Numbered from the stretch's first letter, positions 36,160 to 45,908 are shown. The stretch: DNA of 64,000 bases from Rhodopirellula sp. (GCA_003513555.1 DOPG01000032.1:31100-95099); one strand, 5' to 3'. Numbers and translations: made by a program. The notes: a model not told the origin generated them from the sequence alone.

Positions 36160-38136
36160 ATGGAATTTGAGGAAGAGGCATTGGACAAGCGGCAACGAAT
36201 GGCAAGTGACGGACCCACAGAAAACCCGCTCGACATCCTGCAGCAAAAATTTGGTCTCACAAGTTTTCGCTCCGGGCAAACGGCCGTCATCGAACGGTTG
36301 GTCCAGGGCAAGAATGTAGCCGCCGTTTTCCCGACAGGTGGTGGAAAAAGTCTTTGCTATCAGTTGCCGAGTCAAATGCTTGCGGGAACTACCGTCGTCG
36401 TCTCGCCCTTGATCGCCTTGATGAAGGATCAATGTGATGCTTTGGCTGCTCGAGGCGTCAGTGCTATCCGACTCGATTCATCAATGCCCGCCAAGCAATT
36501 CAGCACAGCAATGAAGGACATTCGCGAAGGGCGAACAAAACTTTTGTACGTCGCCCCCGAGCGATTTTTCAACGAACGTTTTTTGGCCATGGTGGGGTCA
36601 TTGCATGTTTCGCTTTTTGCAGTGGATGAAGCTCATTGCATTAGTCAGTGGGGACACAACTTTCGCCCTGACTATTTGAAGCTGGCTGAACTGGCGAGAG
36701 AGTTATCCGCAGAACGGATTCTTGCTCTCACGGCGACAGCCACTCCCAGCGTGCTGACCGATATTCGGGAGGCCTTTGGCATTGCGGAAGACGACGCAAT
36801 TCGCACCAGTTTTTTTCGTCCCAATCTGCATCTCAAGAGTACGGTCATTGATGCTAACGAGCAGTACCCCACACTGCTGTCGCGTCTGCGTGAACGCCCT
36901 CGTGGTTCGACACTCATCTACGTCACCTTGCAACGAACGGCGGAAGAGATTGCCGAACGATTGACCGAAGATGGTCTTGAGGCAACCGCCTACCACGCTG
37001 GCATGAAGCCAGAGCAACGTGAACAAATCCAGCAGAATTTCATTACCTCTTCTGATGGCATTGTTGTTGCCACAATCGCTTTTGGAATGGGAATCGACAA
37101 ATCTGACATTCGATATGTGTATCACTTCAATCCGGCAAAATCACTTGAAGCTTATGCACAGGAAATTGGTCGAGCAGGTCGTGATAGTAAACAGGCGACT
37201 TGTGAAATTCTGTTGTCGGTTGCTGATCGTACTGTGCTTGAAAATTTTGCTTATGGAGACACACCGTCGAGGCATGGTGTCGGGCGATTGATTGATCTGA
37301 TCAAAGATCAGCATGATCCGTTTCACATTTCCCACCACAAACTCTCTTATGAAACCGATATCCGAATTCTGGTGGTGCGAACCCTGCTGACTTATTTGGA
37401 ACTGGCGGGGTACCTCAAAGCAACATCACCGCGGTATGACACCTACAAAATCAAGCCACTGGTCACATCACGTTTCATTCTGGATCACTACCAAGGTGAA
37501 GAACGTAAATTTTGTGCCGGGGTGCTTTCTTCGCTTACCAAAGGACGCACCTGGTTCATGCTCAACACGGTTCTTACCGCACAAAAACTGGGCGTCGATC
37601 GCCAACGAGTGATACGCGCGATCGATGATATGAGTGAACAGAATTGGCTTGAAGTGAAAGTATCTGACCTCGTTCATGGATACCGCAAGCTCAAGAGTAT
37701 TGATGATGCCAAGACCCTTGCTGACGAACTGCATGAACGCCTTGCTAAGCGCGAAACAAGTGAGGTCGAGCGATTGGACGAATTCTTCAATCTTGCGTTA
37801 GCGACTTCCTGTCAACCACAAAGCCTTTCGCAGCATTTTGGGGAATCGACTGAACCGTGTGGAGATTGCACTGCCTGTCTCGGTGAAGGACCTTGGACCA
37901 TCCCGAAACGAGGTTTTCGGTCGATTGGATCTTCCGCATTGAAACTGCTTGAAGAGGTATCAAGTGAGTTCCCTGACCGCTTTGTCCATCCTCGGGATCA
38001 GGCAAGATTCCTATGTGGGCTCACCTCGCCTGGTTTCACCCGTGCTCGATTATCTCAACACCCCAGCTTCGGGATTTGTGATCGAATACCGTTTTCTGAC
38101 GTGCTTGAGCAGGTCGTTCGCCACTCCAATCGGTAA
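36160..38136 (+). CDS. recQ: RecQ-type ATP-dependent DNA helicase, variant C-terminus
   Basis: 3'-5' DNA helicase for recombination and replication repair. Motif I is FPTGGGKSLCYQLP, motif II VDEAHCISQWGHNFRPDY (DEAH plus RecQ aromatic loop), motif III LTATATPSV, then YHAGMKPEQR, FGMGIDKSDIRYV and QEIGRAGRD. All core motifs are intact. After the helicase core the usual zinc cysteines are missing. Instead CGDCTAC, with an earlier Cys, appears near the C-terminus, after a winged-helix-like part. I chose the ATG at 36160 (658 residues); a TTG at 36088 and an ATG at 36199 are alternatives. Confidence 0.88.
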   Translation: MEFEEEALDKRQRMASDGPTENPLDILQQKFGLTSFRSGQTAVIERLVQGKNVAAVFPTGGGKSLCYQLPSQMLAGTTVVVSPLIALMKDQCDALAARGVSAIRLDSSMPAKQFSTAMKDIREGRTKLLYVAPERFFNERFLAMVGSLHVSLFAVDEAHCISQWGHNFRPDYLKLAELARELSAERILALTATATPSVLTDIREAFGIAEDDAIRTSFFRPNLHLKSTVIDANEQYPTLLSRLRERPRGSTLIYVTLQRTAEEIAERLTEDGLEATAYHAGMKPEQREQIQQNFITSSDGIVVATIAFGMGIDKSDIRYVYHFNPAKSLEAYAQEIGRAGRDSKQATCEILLSVADRTVLENFAYGDTPSRHGVGRLIDLIKDQHDPFHISHHKLSYETDIRILVVRTLLTYLELAGYLKATSPRYDTYKIKPLVTSRFILDHYQGEERKFCAGVLSSLTKGRTWFMLNTVLTAQKLGVDRQRVIRAIDDMSEQNWLEVKVSDLVHGYRKLKSIDDAKTLADELHERLAKRETSEVERLDEFFNLALATSCQPQSLSQHFGESTEPCGDCTACLGEGPWTIPKRGFRSIGSSALKLLEEVSSEFPDRFVHPRDQARFLCGLTSPGFTRARLSQHPSFGICDRIPFSDVLEQVVRHSNR

Positions 38137-38273
38137 ATTCCCTTTTCGCGTCTGAGGCAGGCCAATCGGCAGCATTTGACGCCTCAGAAATCAACCTTCG
38201 ACGTTTTTGAAAAATCAGGCAGACGATCCTTTCACGAAATCGGTTCGTCGACTAAAACATGAGTCTACCTTTT

Positions 38274-38346
38274 GGGGGATTAGCTCAGTTGGGAGAGCGA
38301 CGCGCTGGCAGCGCGTAGGTCATCGGTTCAAGTCCGTTATCCTCCA
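38274..38346 (+). tRNA. tRNA-Ala (anticodon GGC)
   Basis: A full cloverleaf of 73 nt. Acceptor GGGGGAT pairs with ATCCTCC through one G-T pair, with discriminator A. The D arm is GCTC/GAGC. The anticodon stem ACGCG/CGCGT encloses CTGGCAG, so the anticodon is GGC, reading GCC for alanine. The T loop is TTCAAGT. The T stem has one T-T mismatch (ATCGG/CCGTT). CCA is not encoded (CTC follows). Confidence 0.93.
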
Positions 38347-38355
38347 CTCGAAGTC

Positions 38356-38395
38356 AAAAAGGCCTCTGATCGCTTGCGATCGGTGGCCTTTTTTT
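38356..38395. terminator. Bidirectional Rho-independent terminator after tRNA-Ala
   Basis: AAAAAGGCC, a short loop section, then GGCCTTTTTTT: a long stem extended by CTGATCG/CGATCGG inside and a run of seven T on the plus strand. The A run on the other side gives U residues on the minus strand, so it can also stop the sulfatase operon ending at 38465. Confidence 0.85.
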
Positions 38396-38421
38396 GTGGA
38401 TTTTTACTCGGACAAACTTCG

Positions 38422-38439
38422 GCAAAGCGGTGGCTTTGC
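38422..38439 (-). terminator. Hairpin downstream of the sulfatase operon
   Basis: GCAAAGC, four bases, GCTTTGC: a perfect 7-bp stem about 26 bases after the last gene's stop codon. No T run next to it. Confidence 0.35.
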
Positions 38440-38464
38440 GATCCCAAACTCCATCGACACCCTA

Positions 38465-40486
38465 TTATTCCTCGACCAGTTCAATCTGGTGCCAGTAAGC
38501 TGCCTCAAACGACCAGTCGCTGGCTCGGTTTTCCAATTCAAGGGTGATGCTTGTTCCGGCGTGCTTGGTCAGATCAAAGCTAAAGTCCTGCCATTTGGAA
38601 TCTTCGATGGATTCTTTCAGAACTTCCTCACCATCAATCCGAACGACCAGCGTCCAATCTCCTTGGGCGTGATTATTGACTGCGAACCGAAGTGTACTTT
38701 TATTTCCTGCCGGAACTTTGATGCTGCGGGATAAAACACAGGGAACATCCTTGCTTTCAGGGTGTGTCAGCAGCACATTACTGCGGCCCAACGATTTTCT
38801 ACGCAAACCCGGTCTCATCCCCGGTCCACCCCAGTTTTTTACCTTCCATCCCGAGGCGAACTTCTCAACATCAGCTGGCAGGAGGTTCCCGGCAGCGTTT
38901 GAAACCTTGTCAGGCTTGGCAACCCGCGCACCCGGCGCGGGTTTTGAAGTTGCTGTTTTCGGATAGGGCATCTTGGCGTCGACTTCCTCACGCCAGTCAT
39001 GGAGCATTTTTTTAAGCCGCTGGGCAATCTCAGGTTGGGACTCCACCAAATCATGACGCTCACCAATATCATTTTCGAGGTCAAACAACTGTAACGTTCC
39101 GTTTTCATAGTACTCGAGCAACTTGTACCGACCGAGACGGACGGCACCTCCGGGACTTTGGAAACCATGGTTGCTGTAGTGTGGAAAGTGCCAGTAGATC
39201 GGTCCTCGATCGTACTCTTGAGCTTTCAAAGCCGGGACGAAACTCCGACCATCCACGTGCTGGTCTGGCAGTGCCGGGAGGTCCAACATTTCGAGCAGTG
39301 TTGGATAGAAGTCTGTTCCCGTGACAATCGCCTGGGAGGTGGAATTGGATTTGATTTGTCCGGGCCAATGCACGATCAGGGGAACGCGAATCCCACCTTC
39401 ATAATTCCAACCTTTAGCACCACGCAGCGGCAGATTGGAGCTCGCGAAACGTGAATTCAACATCTCCCGTGGATGATCGATTCCACGATACTGATTCGAA
39501 GCTGCCATGCCTCCGTTGTCGGCAGTGAAGATAATGATCGTGTTTTCTTCCAGCCCCAATTCCTTGAGCTTCGCTCGAATTCGTCCCAGACTTTCATCTG
39601 TCGCCTCGACCATCCCCGCAAACTCGACGTTATCCTGCTTTTGCTTGACCCACCAGACACGCTCATTCTGGTGTGTTGTACTATCATCAAGTTTTTCGAG
39701 ATTTTTGAGTTGCTCACTCGACAGAGCCGGTCCGTCCGGGTTGGATTCCAGAATGTAATCAGGACCTTTCTGGGAAGGCATCGTCGCCAGCTTTTTTTGA
39801 TACTTCTGGACCAGATCTTTACGTCCCTGAATGGGATCGTGAACAGAAAAATGCTCCAAGTGCACAAAGAATGGTTTGGATTTATTTCTCTCGATGAAAT
39901 CTATCGCTGCATCTGTCAGCTTATCGGTGTAATAGTCACCCGGCCTGGAAGCCAGTGTTTTCTCATAAGCAGGCGAAAACGGATGATAATAGGAACGGAC
40001 CCAACCTGTGATCGCTTCATCGAATCCATAGGTCTTGGGATCTTTGCTCAGGTGAGCCTTACCGTAGTTGGCAGTGGCGTAACCATGCTCATGCAATGTC
40101 TCCGCCAGAGTCTGTTCCTCGTCGGGTAGTGCGGTAAGCTTTTCACCATGGTGCAGCTTTTCGTAGGATCTCTCAGGACGTCCTCCCAACCATTCCGTCA
40201 AATTGGTACGGGCCGGATATTTCCCAGTCAAAATACTTGCCCGACTTGGCGAGCAGACATGACATGTCGAGTAGGCGTTTTCAAACAGAATGCCTTCTTT
40301 AGCAAGCTCATCGATGAATGGCGTCTCATAAAACTGACTGCCATAGCACGCCACATCCCTCTGTCCAAGATCGTCCACAAGGAAGAAAACGACGTTTGGT
40401 GGTTGCTTCGCTTTTACCTCTCCACCAACCAGCATCAATAGCGTGAGAGCCAGCAAAAGCATCTTCCAGTGTCGCCTGTTTTTCAT
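38465..40486 (-). CDS. Secreted sulfatase with C-terminal carbohydrate-binding-like domain
   Basis: 673-residue sulfatase, last gene of the operon. Signal peptide MLLLALTLLMLVGGEVKA. FFLVDDLGQRDVACYG carries metal ligands. CSPSR (Cys78-Arg82) is the formylglycine site, followed by LTGKYPARTNLTEWL. IIIFTADNGGMAASN and NYGKAHLS complete the active site. The catalytic domain ends near residue 510. The last ~130 residues are beta-rich (VPAGNKSTLRFAVNNHAQGD, WTLVVRIDGEEVL), like a galactose-binding module. The ATG overlaps the upstream sulfatase stop by four bases, so the two are translated together. Its target is most likely a sulfated polysaccharide. Confidence 0.92.
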   Translation of the reverse strand: MKNRRHWKMLLLALTLLMLVGGEVKAKQPPNVVFFLVDDLGQRDVACYGSQFYETPFIDELAKEGILFENAYSTCHVCSPSRASILTGKYPARTNLTEWLGGRPERSYEKLHHGEKLTALPDEEQTLAETLHEHGYATANYGKAHLSKDPKTYGFDEAITGWVRSYYHPFSPAYEKTLASRPGDYYTDKLTDAAIDFIERNKSKPFFVHLEHFSVHDPIQGRKDLVQKYQKKLATMPSQKGPDYILESNPDGPALSSEQLKNLEKLDDSTTHQNERVWWVKQKQDNVEFAGMVEATDESLGRIRAKLKELGLEENTIIIFTADNGGMAASNQYRGIDHPREMLNSRFASSNLPLRGAKGWNYEGGIRVPLIVHWPGQIKSNSTSQAIVTGTDFYPTLLEMLDLPALPDQHVDGRSFVPALKAQEYDRGPIYWHFPHYSNHGFQSPGGAVRLGRYKLLEYYENGTLQLFDLENDIGERHDLVESQPEIAQRLKKMLHDWREEVDAKMPYPKTATSKPAPGARVAKPDKVSNAAGNLLPADVEKFASGWKVKNWGGPGMRPGLRRKSLGRSNVLLTHPESKDVPCVLSRSIKVPAGNKSTLRFAVNNHAQGDWTLVVRIDGEEVLKESIEDSKWQDFSFDLTKHAGTSITLELENRASDWSFEAAYWHQIELVEE

Positions 40487-41898
40487 CGCTTATTTCTCTT
40501 TGGCAGATGGGTCTTCAATTCAAGGATTGTAGCTTGGTATTGTGGGTGTGAGGCCAGATTTTTCCACTCGTCAGGATCACGGGCGTGGTCATACAATTCT
40601 TCTCCGCCATCTCGATAGCGGATGTATCGCCAACGAGGTGTCTGAATCGCGTGATTGTTGAATCCAAAGGTCGTCACGACGGGATGATCCCATGTTTGCC
40701 CAGGATTTTTCAAAAGGCTTTGCAGGCTGCGACCATCCAGTTCATCACGCGGAGGCAAGCCGCAGAGATCGATCAGCGTGGGGTAAATATCGATCAGGCT
40801 CACGGGGCGTTCACAAACTTGATCTTCCGCTACGCCAGCGGTTGTTTCGGACCCAAATGGCCCTGCAAAGATGAGCGGAGTTCGCGTTGAAACATTCCAC
40901 AGCGCATGTTTTCTCCAATGCTCCTTCTCACCGAGATGCCATCCGTGATCTCCCCACAGTACGATGATTGTGTTGTTCGCATGCGGACTGTCATTCAAGG
41001 CATTCAGGACGCGCCCAATCTGGGCATCAACAAAGCTAATCGTCGCTAAATACGCCTGAACAGCAGTGTGCCACTGCCCGTTCGAAACGACATTGGCATG
41101 ATCTCCCCCAGGTGTCGCAAAGTTCTTTTCGCCGGAAGGATCGTAGACCTCGCGGGCAAGCCGTTTTCCAAACTCCGGAACATCTGCCAGATCGCCAACC
41201 ACACTGGGAGGAAGTGCGATACTCTCAAGTGGATACAGATCAAAATACTTGCGGGGAACGACCCACGGCAAATGAGGCTTTGTGAATCCGCACGCCAGAA
41301 AGAAAGGTTCGCTACTTGGCTTGTCCAATTCTGATACTGCCCAAGTGGCTACCTTGCCATCGAACATCTCTTCATCTTTCAGGTCGACTTTTCCCCAAGG
41401 CGTCCAAGCGTTCTTAGGTAGACGCATATCACGTTGCCGACCAGCACCGCCTTTCGTTCGTCCCGGAACAAAATAATCGTCCCAAGATTCCTGATCATAG
41501 GGATTTGTCCCATGGAATATCTTCCCACTCCCGCGCACGACATAACCTGATGCACGAAAGTGTTGCATCAGCGTGATCGCCTCCGGAAGTTTGGCGCGCA
41601 ACTTCTCACCATTCCCATAAACACCCGAGTTTGCTGGAGCAATTCCTGTCAGCAAACTGATACGAGAAGGATTGCACAAGGGTGCCGCACAGTGCGCGTT
41701 CCCAAAGGAAACACCACGCTTGGCAAGACGATCAATATTTGGCGTCTTTGCTTGCGGATTGCCATCCAAATGGCCGACCCAATCACGCAAGTCATCCACA
41801 GCGATGAACAGCACATTAGGTGATTCATTCGCGAATAGGGACTGGGAACACAGACCAGCGGTCAGCCACAACACAAGCGTTTTAGCAATACTTTTCAT
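40483..41898 (-). CDS. Secreted sulfatase, iduronate-2-sulfatase-like
   Basis: 471 residues from the ATG at 41898, which has GGAA upstream; a TTG at 41931 would overlap the preceding stop. Signal peptide MKSIAKTLVLWLTAGLCSQSLFA. IAVDDLRDWVGHL has the metal ligands; CNPSR (Cys75-Arg79) is the formylglycine site. GSGKIFHG, FLACGFTKPHLPW and LWGDHGWHLGEKEHW are typical of iduronate-2-sulfatase-like enzymes (S1_7-type, from memory). That points to a 2-O-sulfated uronic acid or related sugar, but marine polysaccharides are also possible. Fourth gene of the operon. Confidence 0.92.
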   Translation of the reverse strand: MKSIAKTLVLWLTAGLCSQSLFANESPNVLFIAVDDLRDWVGHLDGNPQAKTPNIDRLAKRGVSFGNAHCAAPLCNPSRISLLTGIAPANSGVYGNGEKLRAKLPEAITLMQHFRASGYVVRGSGKIFHGTNPYDQESWDDYFVPGRTKGGAGRQRDMRLPKNAWTPWGKVDLKDEEMFDGKVATWAVSELDKPSSEPFFLACGFTKPHLPWVVPRKYFDLYPLESIALPPSVVGDLADVPEFGKRLAREVYDPSGEKNFATPGGDHANVVSNGQWHTAVQAYLATISFVDAQIGRVLNALNDSPHANNTIIVLWGDHGWHLGEKEHWRKHALWNVSTRTPLIFAGPFGSETTAGVAEDQVCERPVSLIDIYPTLIDLCGLPPRDELDGRSLQSLLKNPGQTWDHPVVTTFGFNNHAIQTPRWRYIRYRDGGEELYDHARDPDEWKNLASHPQYQATILELKTHLPKRNKR

Positions 41899-41927
41899 TG
41901 AGGTTCCATGGCAGGGTAAGGTACGGA

Positions 41928-44318
41928 TCAAGGTGAAAGCAAACGCAACTCAACCTGAGCCGAACTGCCATCCTCAAAACGAAAACCCCTGTAATCAGGA
42001 AATCTGGAATCGACAGCATCAGATCCTTCCTCGGGTTGCCTTGTCGCAGCAACGACCTGCTTCCCCTCGGACCACGCTTCGATCGTGATCCCTAAAGGAC
42101 AGTCAGTGACGCGCACCGTCTTGGTTATCGCGGCTCCGCTTTGGGACCTCTCGAAACGTATCGTGGGCCAATGCTTCTGGAACTGTTGCGGATTCTTGCG
42201 TGATGGCAATTCCAAAGGTAAACGAAACTCCATCCAATCCCAACCCGGTGGCATCGTGTCGCGTACCATCAATCGATCCTCAGGAAGAGAATATTCCAAC
42301 CCAGCTAACCCCTCAATGAAAAGGAGGATTTTACCTGCATTGAAATTGGAATACTGATCACCAAATAGTCCTAACGAGCGAGTGTAAGCTTCTGGTGCGA
42401 CAGGCAACTTCCACTCAGGATGAAAGTTATATTTTTCAAGATGATTCAATGTGAGTCGCCAGGCAGGATCACCCAATCCCTGCCGGAACATCCCATCCAA
42501 GGTAAAATAGGCCGTGTCCGGCGTATACCCAAAAGAGTGATCAACAGGCGTGTCAAATTTTTTCATCGCCCGACCGGACATCGCGCTTGGAAAAATCGCA
42601 CCCTGAAAACCGTCTTCGGAATTCAGCGCCCACGAGGTTACCATCTTCTTTGCTAAGTCTCTTGGAAAGTATTTTGAACGAAGATGCCACAAGCCGGTCG
42701 TCATCAGCATTCCGTTCTTGGGACCCGCGAAAAAATTCCGGTGCCCATTCGCTTCCCAGCGCTGTTCGAAATAGTTTTCCAAGTCCTTGGGAGAACTACG
42801 GACCAACTGCTGCCAATGAGAAATGTCTTCTTCCTGCCCTACCAGACGAGCCATTTCACACAAAACTTCGCTAACCCTGAAATGGTTACCAAAGAAAGAC
42901 GGAATACCATCCCAGAACACTTCGCGAAAATATCCCTGATAGCATTCGCGAATAAATCCAATATCGCCGCTATGTTGGTAAATCTGCCACGCGCCAAGTA
43001 CATGTTCGGAATGTTCAACACCATACACACCCGAATGCCAAGTTGTCCCTTTGTTATCAGCGAATGCAACAATACCATTCGGTGACTTGCGATAGTTCCC
43101 ACTCGCAAACAGGTGCTTCCAAGTCAGTACATTGCCATAGGCATACTTCTTCTTGTTGCCAGTCCAAGACCCAACCTTGATTTGAAAAGTCGCATCATAT
43201 CGATGCATACCAAGAAAGTTATTGACCGCAGTCTGAGTGTGCGACTCCATCTCCCAGCCACGCTGTACGTCGATGTAGTACATCAGATAAAGCGACCAGA
43301 GGTAATAATAAATTTCCTCAAACTTATTCTCTGAACAACGAAACCATGGAATCTGCTGATTGAGCTGACGATTCATGTCCCGAGTTTTTTCCGTCTTCCA
43401 ACTGCTGGGAGCCTTCACAACTTCTGTAGCCCGCCTGCTCGCCACCTCATATTCATCATGCATGGACCAGACGAGCGTTACTCCCGCCTGATCGCATTTG
43501 AGATCAAACGAATATTTTTTTTCACCGTAAGGACCATCAGTGAATTCATGCACATCATCCAGTCTTTGGGAGGCTGTCAAAACCGTACTCATCCCTTGAT
43601 ACATGATAGGAGCAGACTTCTCTGAGCGATTCGTTTCCGGCATGCACTTGGTGGTGCCACCCTCAGTAATATGAATTGCATTTCGCGATGCATCAAAATT
43701 GATCGACGCCGTACTGGTCAAACTGTGCCGACCAAAATAACTCTGCCCGGCAATTCGCAGCGTCACAGGTTTCGATGATGTGATCACAGAACAGGCAACG
43801 TCATTACCGGCAATGAACTTCTCCTCATGCAATCGAATGCCATCCAACTCATACTCACAGACCATGCGATCTGGGCGCCAATGCATTCGGTCAGGCACCG
43901 GATGACGATAAGTCTTATCACCCACGAGGACTGTGCCGTACATCACCCGCGTGTCTTTATAAAATTCCCAACCCGAGAAATCATTTCCGAGTCCGGTATC
44001 GTCTTGATTACTGCCGCTGCTATCAGCGAGACCGACCCCACGGCTCCGAAGGTCATGAAAAAAAGGGTGAGTCAGACCGAGCGTTTCATGCTCACGAAGA
44101 TTCCAACTGGCATGAAAGCCACCCACATAATAGGTCAGATTGCCCGCCAGAAATCCGTGTTTCTTACCCTGGATTTCCTGCTGCAACCGATCGCAATAAT
44201 CAACAGCCTTCGGTTCAGCAGCAAAGGCTTCCGTCATCGTGATCAGCATCACTAATGAACAGGCGGTGATCCACGTACGAGACAGAGCAAGATTCGTGCT
44301 GCTGAAAAACAAATTCAA
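41928..44318 (-). CDS. Secreted glycosidase-like protein, (alpha/alpha) barrel type
   Basis: 796 residues. The TTG start leads into a signal peptide (TWITACSLVMLITMTEAFA). An N-terminal beta domain of ~300 residues (LTYYVGGFHASWNLREHETL, RIAGQSYFGRHSL) is followed by an (alpha/alpha)-barrel region with aromatic, acidic motifs: YYYLWSLYLMYYIDV, GVYGVEHSEHVLGAW, GYTPDTAYFTLDGMF and FGDQYSNFNAGKILL. A C-terminal beta segment has MPPGWDWMEFRLPL. This layout matches inverting glycosidases of GH63/GH65/GH78-like clans. I cannot assign a CAZy family. Likely acts on the same glycan as the two sulfatases that follow. Confidence 0.7.
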   Translation of the reverse strand: MNLFFSSTNLALSRTWITACSLVMLITMTEAFAAEPKAVDYCDRLQQEIQGKKHGFLAGNLTYYVGGFHASWNLREHETLGLTHPFFHDLRSRGVGLADSSGSNQDDTGLGNDFSGWEFYKDTRVMYGTVLVGDKTYRHPVPDRMHWRPDRMVCEYELDGIRLHEEKFIAGNDVACSVITSSKPVTLRIAGQSYFGRHSLTSTASINFDASRNAIHITEGGTTKCMPETNRSEKSAPIMYQGMSTVLTASQRLDDVHEFTDGPYGEKKYSFDLKCDQAGVTLVWSMHDEYEVASRRATEVVKAPSSWKTEKTRDMNRQLNQQIPWFRCSENKFEEIYYYLWSLYLMYYIDVQRGWEMESHTQTAVNNFLGMHRYDATFQIKVGSWTGNKKKYAYGNVLTWKHLFASGNYRKSPNGIVAFADNKGTTWHSGVYGVEHSEHVLGAWQIYQHSGDIGFIRECYQGYFREVFWDGIPSFFGNHFRVSEVLCEMARLVGQEEDISHWQQLVRSSPKDLENYFEQRWEANGHRNFFAGPKNGMLMTTGLWHLRSKYFPRDLAKKMVTSWALNSEDGFQGAIFPSAMSGRAMKKFDTPVDHSFGYTPDTAYFTLDGMFRQGLGDPAWRLTLNHLEKYNFHPEWKLPVAPEAYTRSLGLFGDQYSNFNAGKILLFIEGLAGLEYSLPEDRLMVRDTMPPGWDWMEFRLPLELPSRKNPQQFQKHWPTIRFERSQSGAAITKTVRVTDCPLGITIEAWSEGKQVVAATRQPEEGSDAVDSRFPDYRGFRFEDGSSAQVELRLLSP

Positions 44319-44353
44319 ACCTCATTCGTGACGTATCAAAAATGAACGACCAC

Positions 44354-45823
44354 TCAGGCAATGATTTCGTGGATGGGATCCACTTCTTCCACCCCAACCA
44401 ATTTCTGATCCAAGCCGCTGTAGAAGAACGACAGACGATTAGGATCCAACCCCATTTGATGCAGGACGGTGGCATGCAAGTTTTTCACATGCAGGGGATT
44501 CTCCACCGCTCGTGACCCCAGTTCATCGGTAGTGCCGTAACTCATGCCACCCTTGATCCCACCACCAGCCATCCACATCGTGAAGCCATAGGAGTTGTGG
44601 TCACGCCCCGTACCCTTAGCGTATTCAGCCGTGGGCTGTCGACCAAACTCTCCCCCCCAGACGACGAGTGTTTCATCCAACATGCCGCGCTGCTTTAAAT
44701 CGGCCAGAAGTGCCGCTATGGGAAGATCCGTATTGCCAGCATGTTTGTTGTGATTCACTTCCAAGTCGCCATGTGCATCCCAGTTGGCGTCATTATGGGA
44801 TCCACCACTGTAAAGTTGGATGAAACGCACACCACGTTGCACGAGTCGTCTGGCCATCAGACAACGAGTTCCAAAGTCACGAGTGCGATCATTATTGATC
44901 CCATACATTTCCAAAGTTGCAGCATCCTCGGTCGCCAGATCAACCGCTTCGGGTGCTGTGCTCTGCATCTTGTAAGCCAGTTCATAGCTGGCAATACGAG
45001 AAGCCAAATCACTGTTCCCTTGACGCTGATTCAGGTGCTGAGCGTTTGCATCCTGAATCGAATCGAGCAGACGTCGCTGCACATCCACACTCATGTCGTC
45101 TGGCCTGGCCAAATCAAGGATGGGTGCCCCCTTGCTTCGGAAGACGGTGCCTTGGTAGGTGGCTGGCATATAACCACTGCTCCAATTTTTCGCTCCGCTG
45201 ATTGGACCTCCCGAAGGGTCCAGCATGACCACAAATCCAGGTAGATTTTCATTCACACTGCCCAATCCATAATTAACCCACGATCCCAAAGCGGGGCTTC
45301 CTGACAACACTTTCCCACTATTCATCATCAGCATTGCGGAGCCATGAATCGGTGAGTCAGCGGTCATGGAATGCAAGAAGGCGATGTCATCCACATGCTT
45401 TGCAACATTGGGAAACAAAGTACTGACAGACTTTCCGCATTCGCCATATTTTTCGAATTCCCACCTTGGCTCAACAATCCGCCCGCCAGTCCTATGCCCG
45501 CCACGACCAAAGGTTTTGACATCGACCGTTTTTCCATCCATGCCTTTCATGGCTGGCTTCTCGTCAAACGTATCGATGTGACTGGGTCCACCGTACATGA
45601 ATAGAAAGATCACCGACTTGGCTTTGGGAGCAAAGTGGGGCGGTTTGGCTGCCAGCGGATTGGCGTAAGCAGACTCATTCGCGTTGGCAGATGCATCAAA
45701 AAAGCCGTCCTCAGACAACATTGAGGTCATCGCAGCGGCGCCAAAGCCACCACCCGTTTGCCAAAGAAATTCGCGACGGGTGCGGCCGCAAAAACTTCCG
45801 GTGCGTTTTTTCTGGTTTGCCAT
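44354..45823 (-). CDS. Tat-exported DUF1501 protein
   Basis: 489 residues of the DUF1501 family, an alkaline-phosphatase/sulfatase-superfamily branch very common in planctomycetes. Tat signal GRTRREFLWQTGGGFGAAAM. FLFMYGGPSHIDTFDEKP gives the first metal ligands, YSGGSHNDANWDAHGD and WGGEFGRQPTAEYAKGTGRD the others. It lacks a C-x-P-x-R site, so it is not a formylglycine sulfatase. The function of the family is unproven; in planctomycetes it is usually encoded next to a PSD1-type gene, as here (85-bp gap). Second gene of the operon. Confidence 0.92.
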   Translation of the reverse strand: MANQKKRTGSFCGRTRREFLWQTGGGFGAAAMTSMLSEDGFFDASANANESAYANPLAAKPPHFAPKAKSVIFLFMYGGPSHIDTFDEKPAMKGMDGKTVDVKTFGRGGHRTGGRIVEPRWEFEKYGECGKSVSTLFPNVAKHVDDIAFLHSMTADSPIHGSAMLMMNSGKVLSGSPALGSWVNYGLGSVNENLPGFVVMLDPSGGPISGAKNWSSGYMPATYQGTVFRSKGAPILDLARPDDMSVDVQRRLLDSIQDANAQHLNQRQGNSDLASRIASYELAYKMQSTAPEAVDLATEDAATLEMYGINNDRTRDFGTRCLMARRLVQRGVRFIQLYSGGSHNDANWDAHGDLEVNHNKHAGNTDLPIAALLADLKQRGMLDETLVVWGGEFGRQPTAEYAKGTGRDHNSYGFTMWMAGGGIKGGMSYGTTDELGSRAVENPLHVKNLHATVLHQMGLDPNRLSFFYSGLDQKLVGVEEVDPIHEIIA

Positions 45824-45908
45824 GATTATTCTCGTGTGATGTTTCCGCTAACAGATAGAGCTTTGATTTTGGATGATGAGCAGTCGCATGTTGACATTCT
45901 TAACATGC

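Noticed and set aside
39473..40129. 218-codon plus-strand frame inside the second sulfatase
   Set aside because: It lies opposite a well-supported sulfatase with an intact active site and has no recognisable domain.
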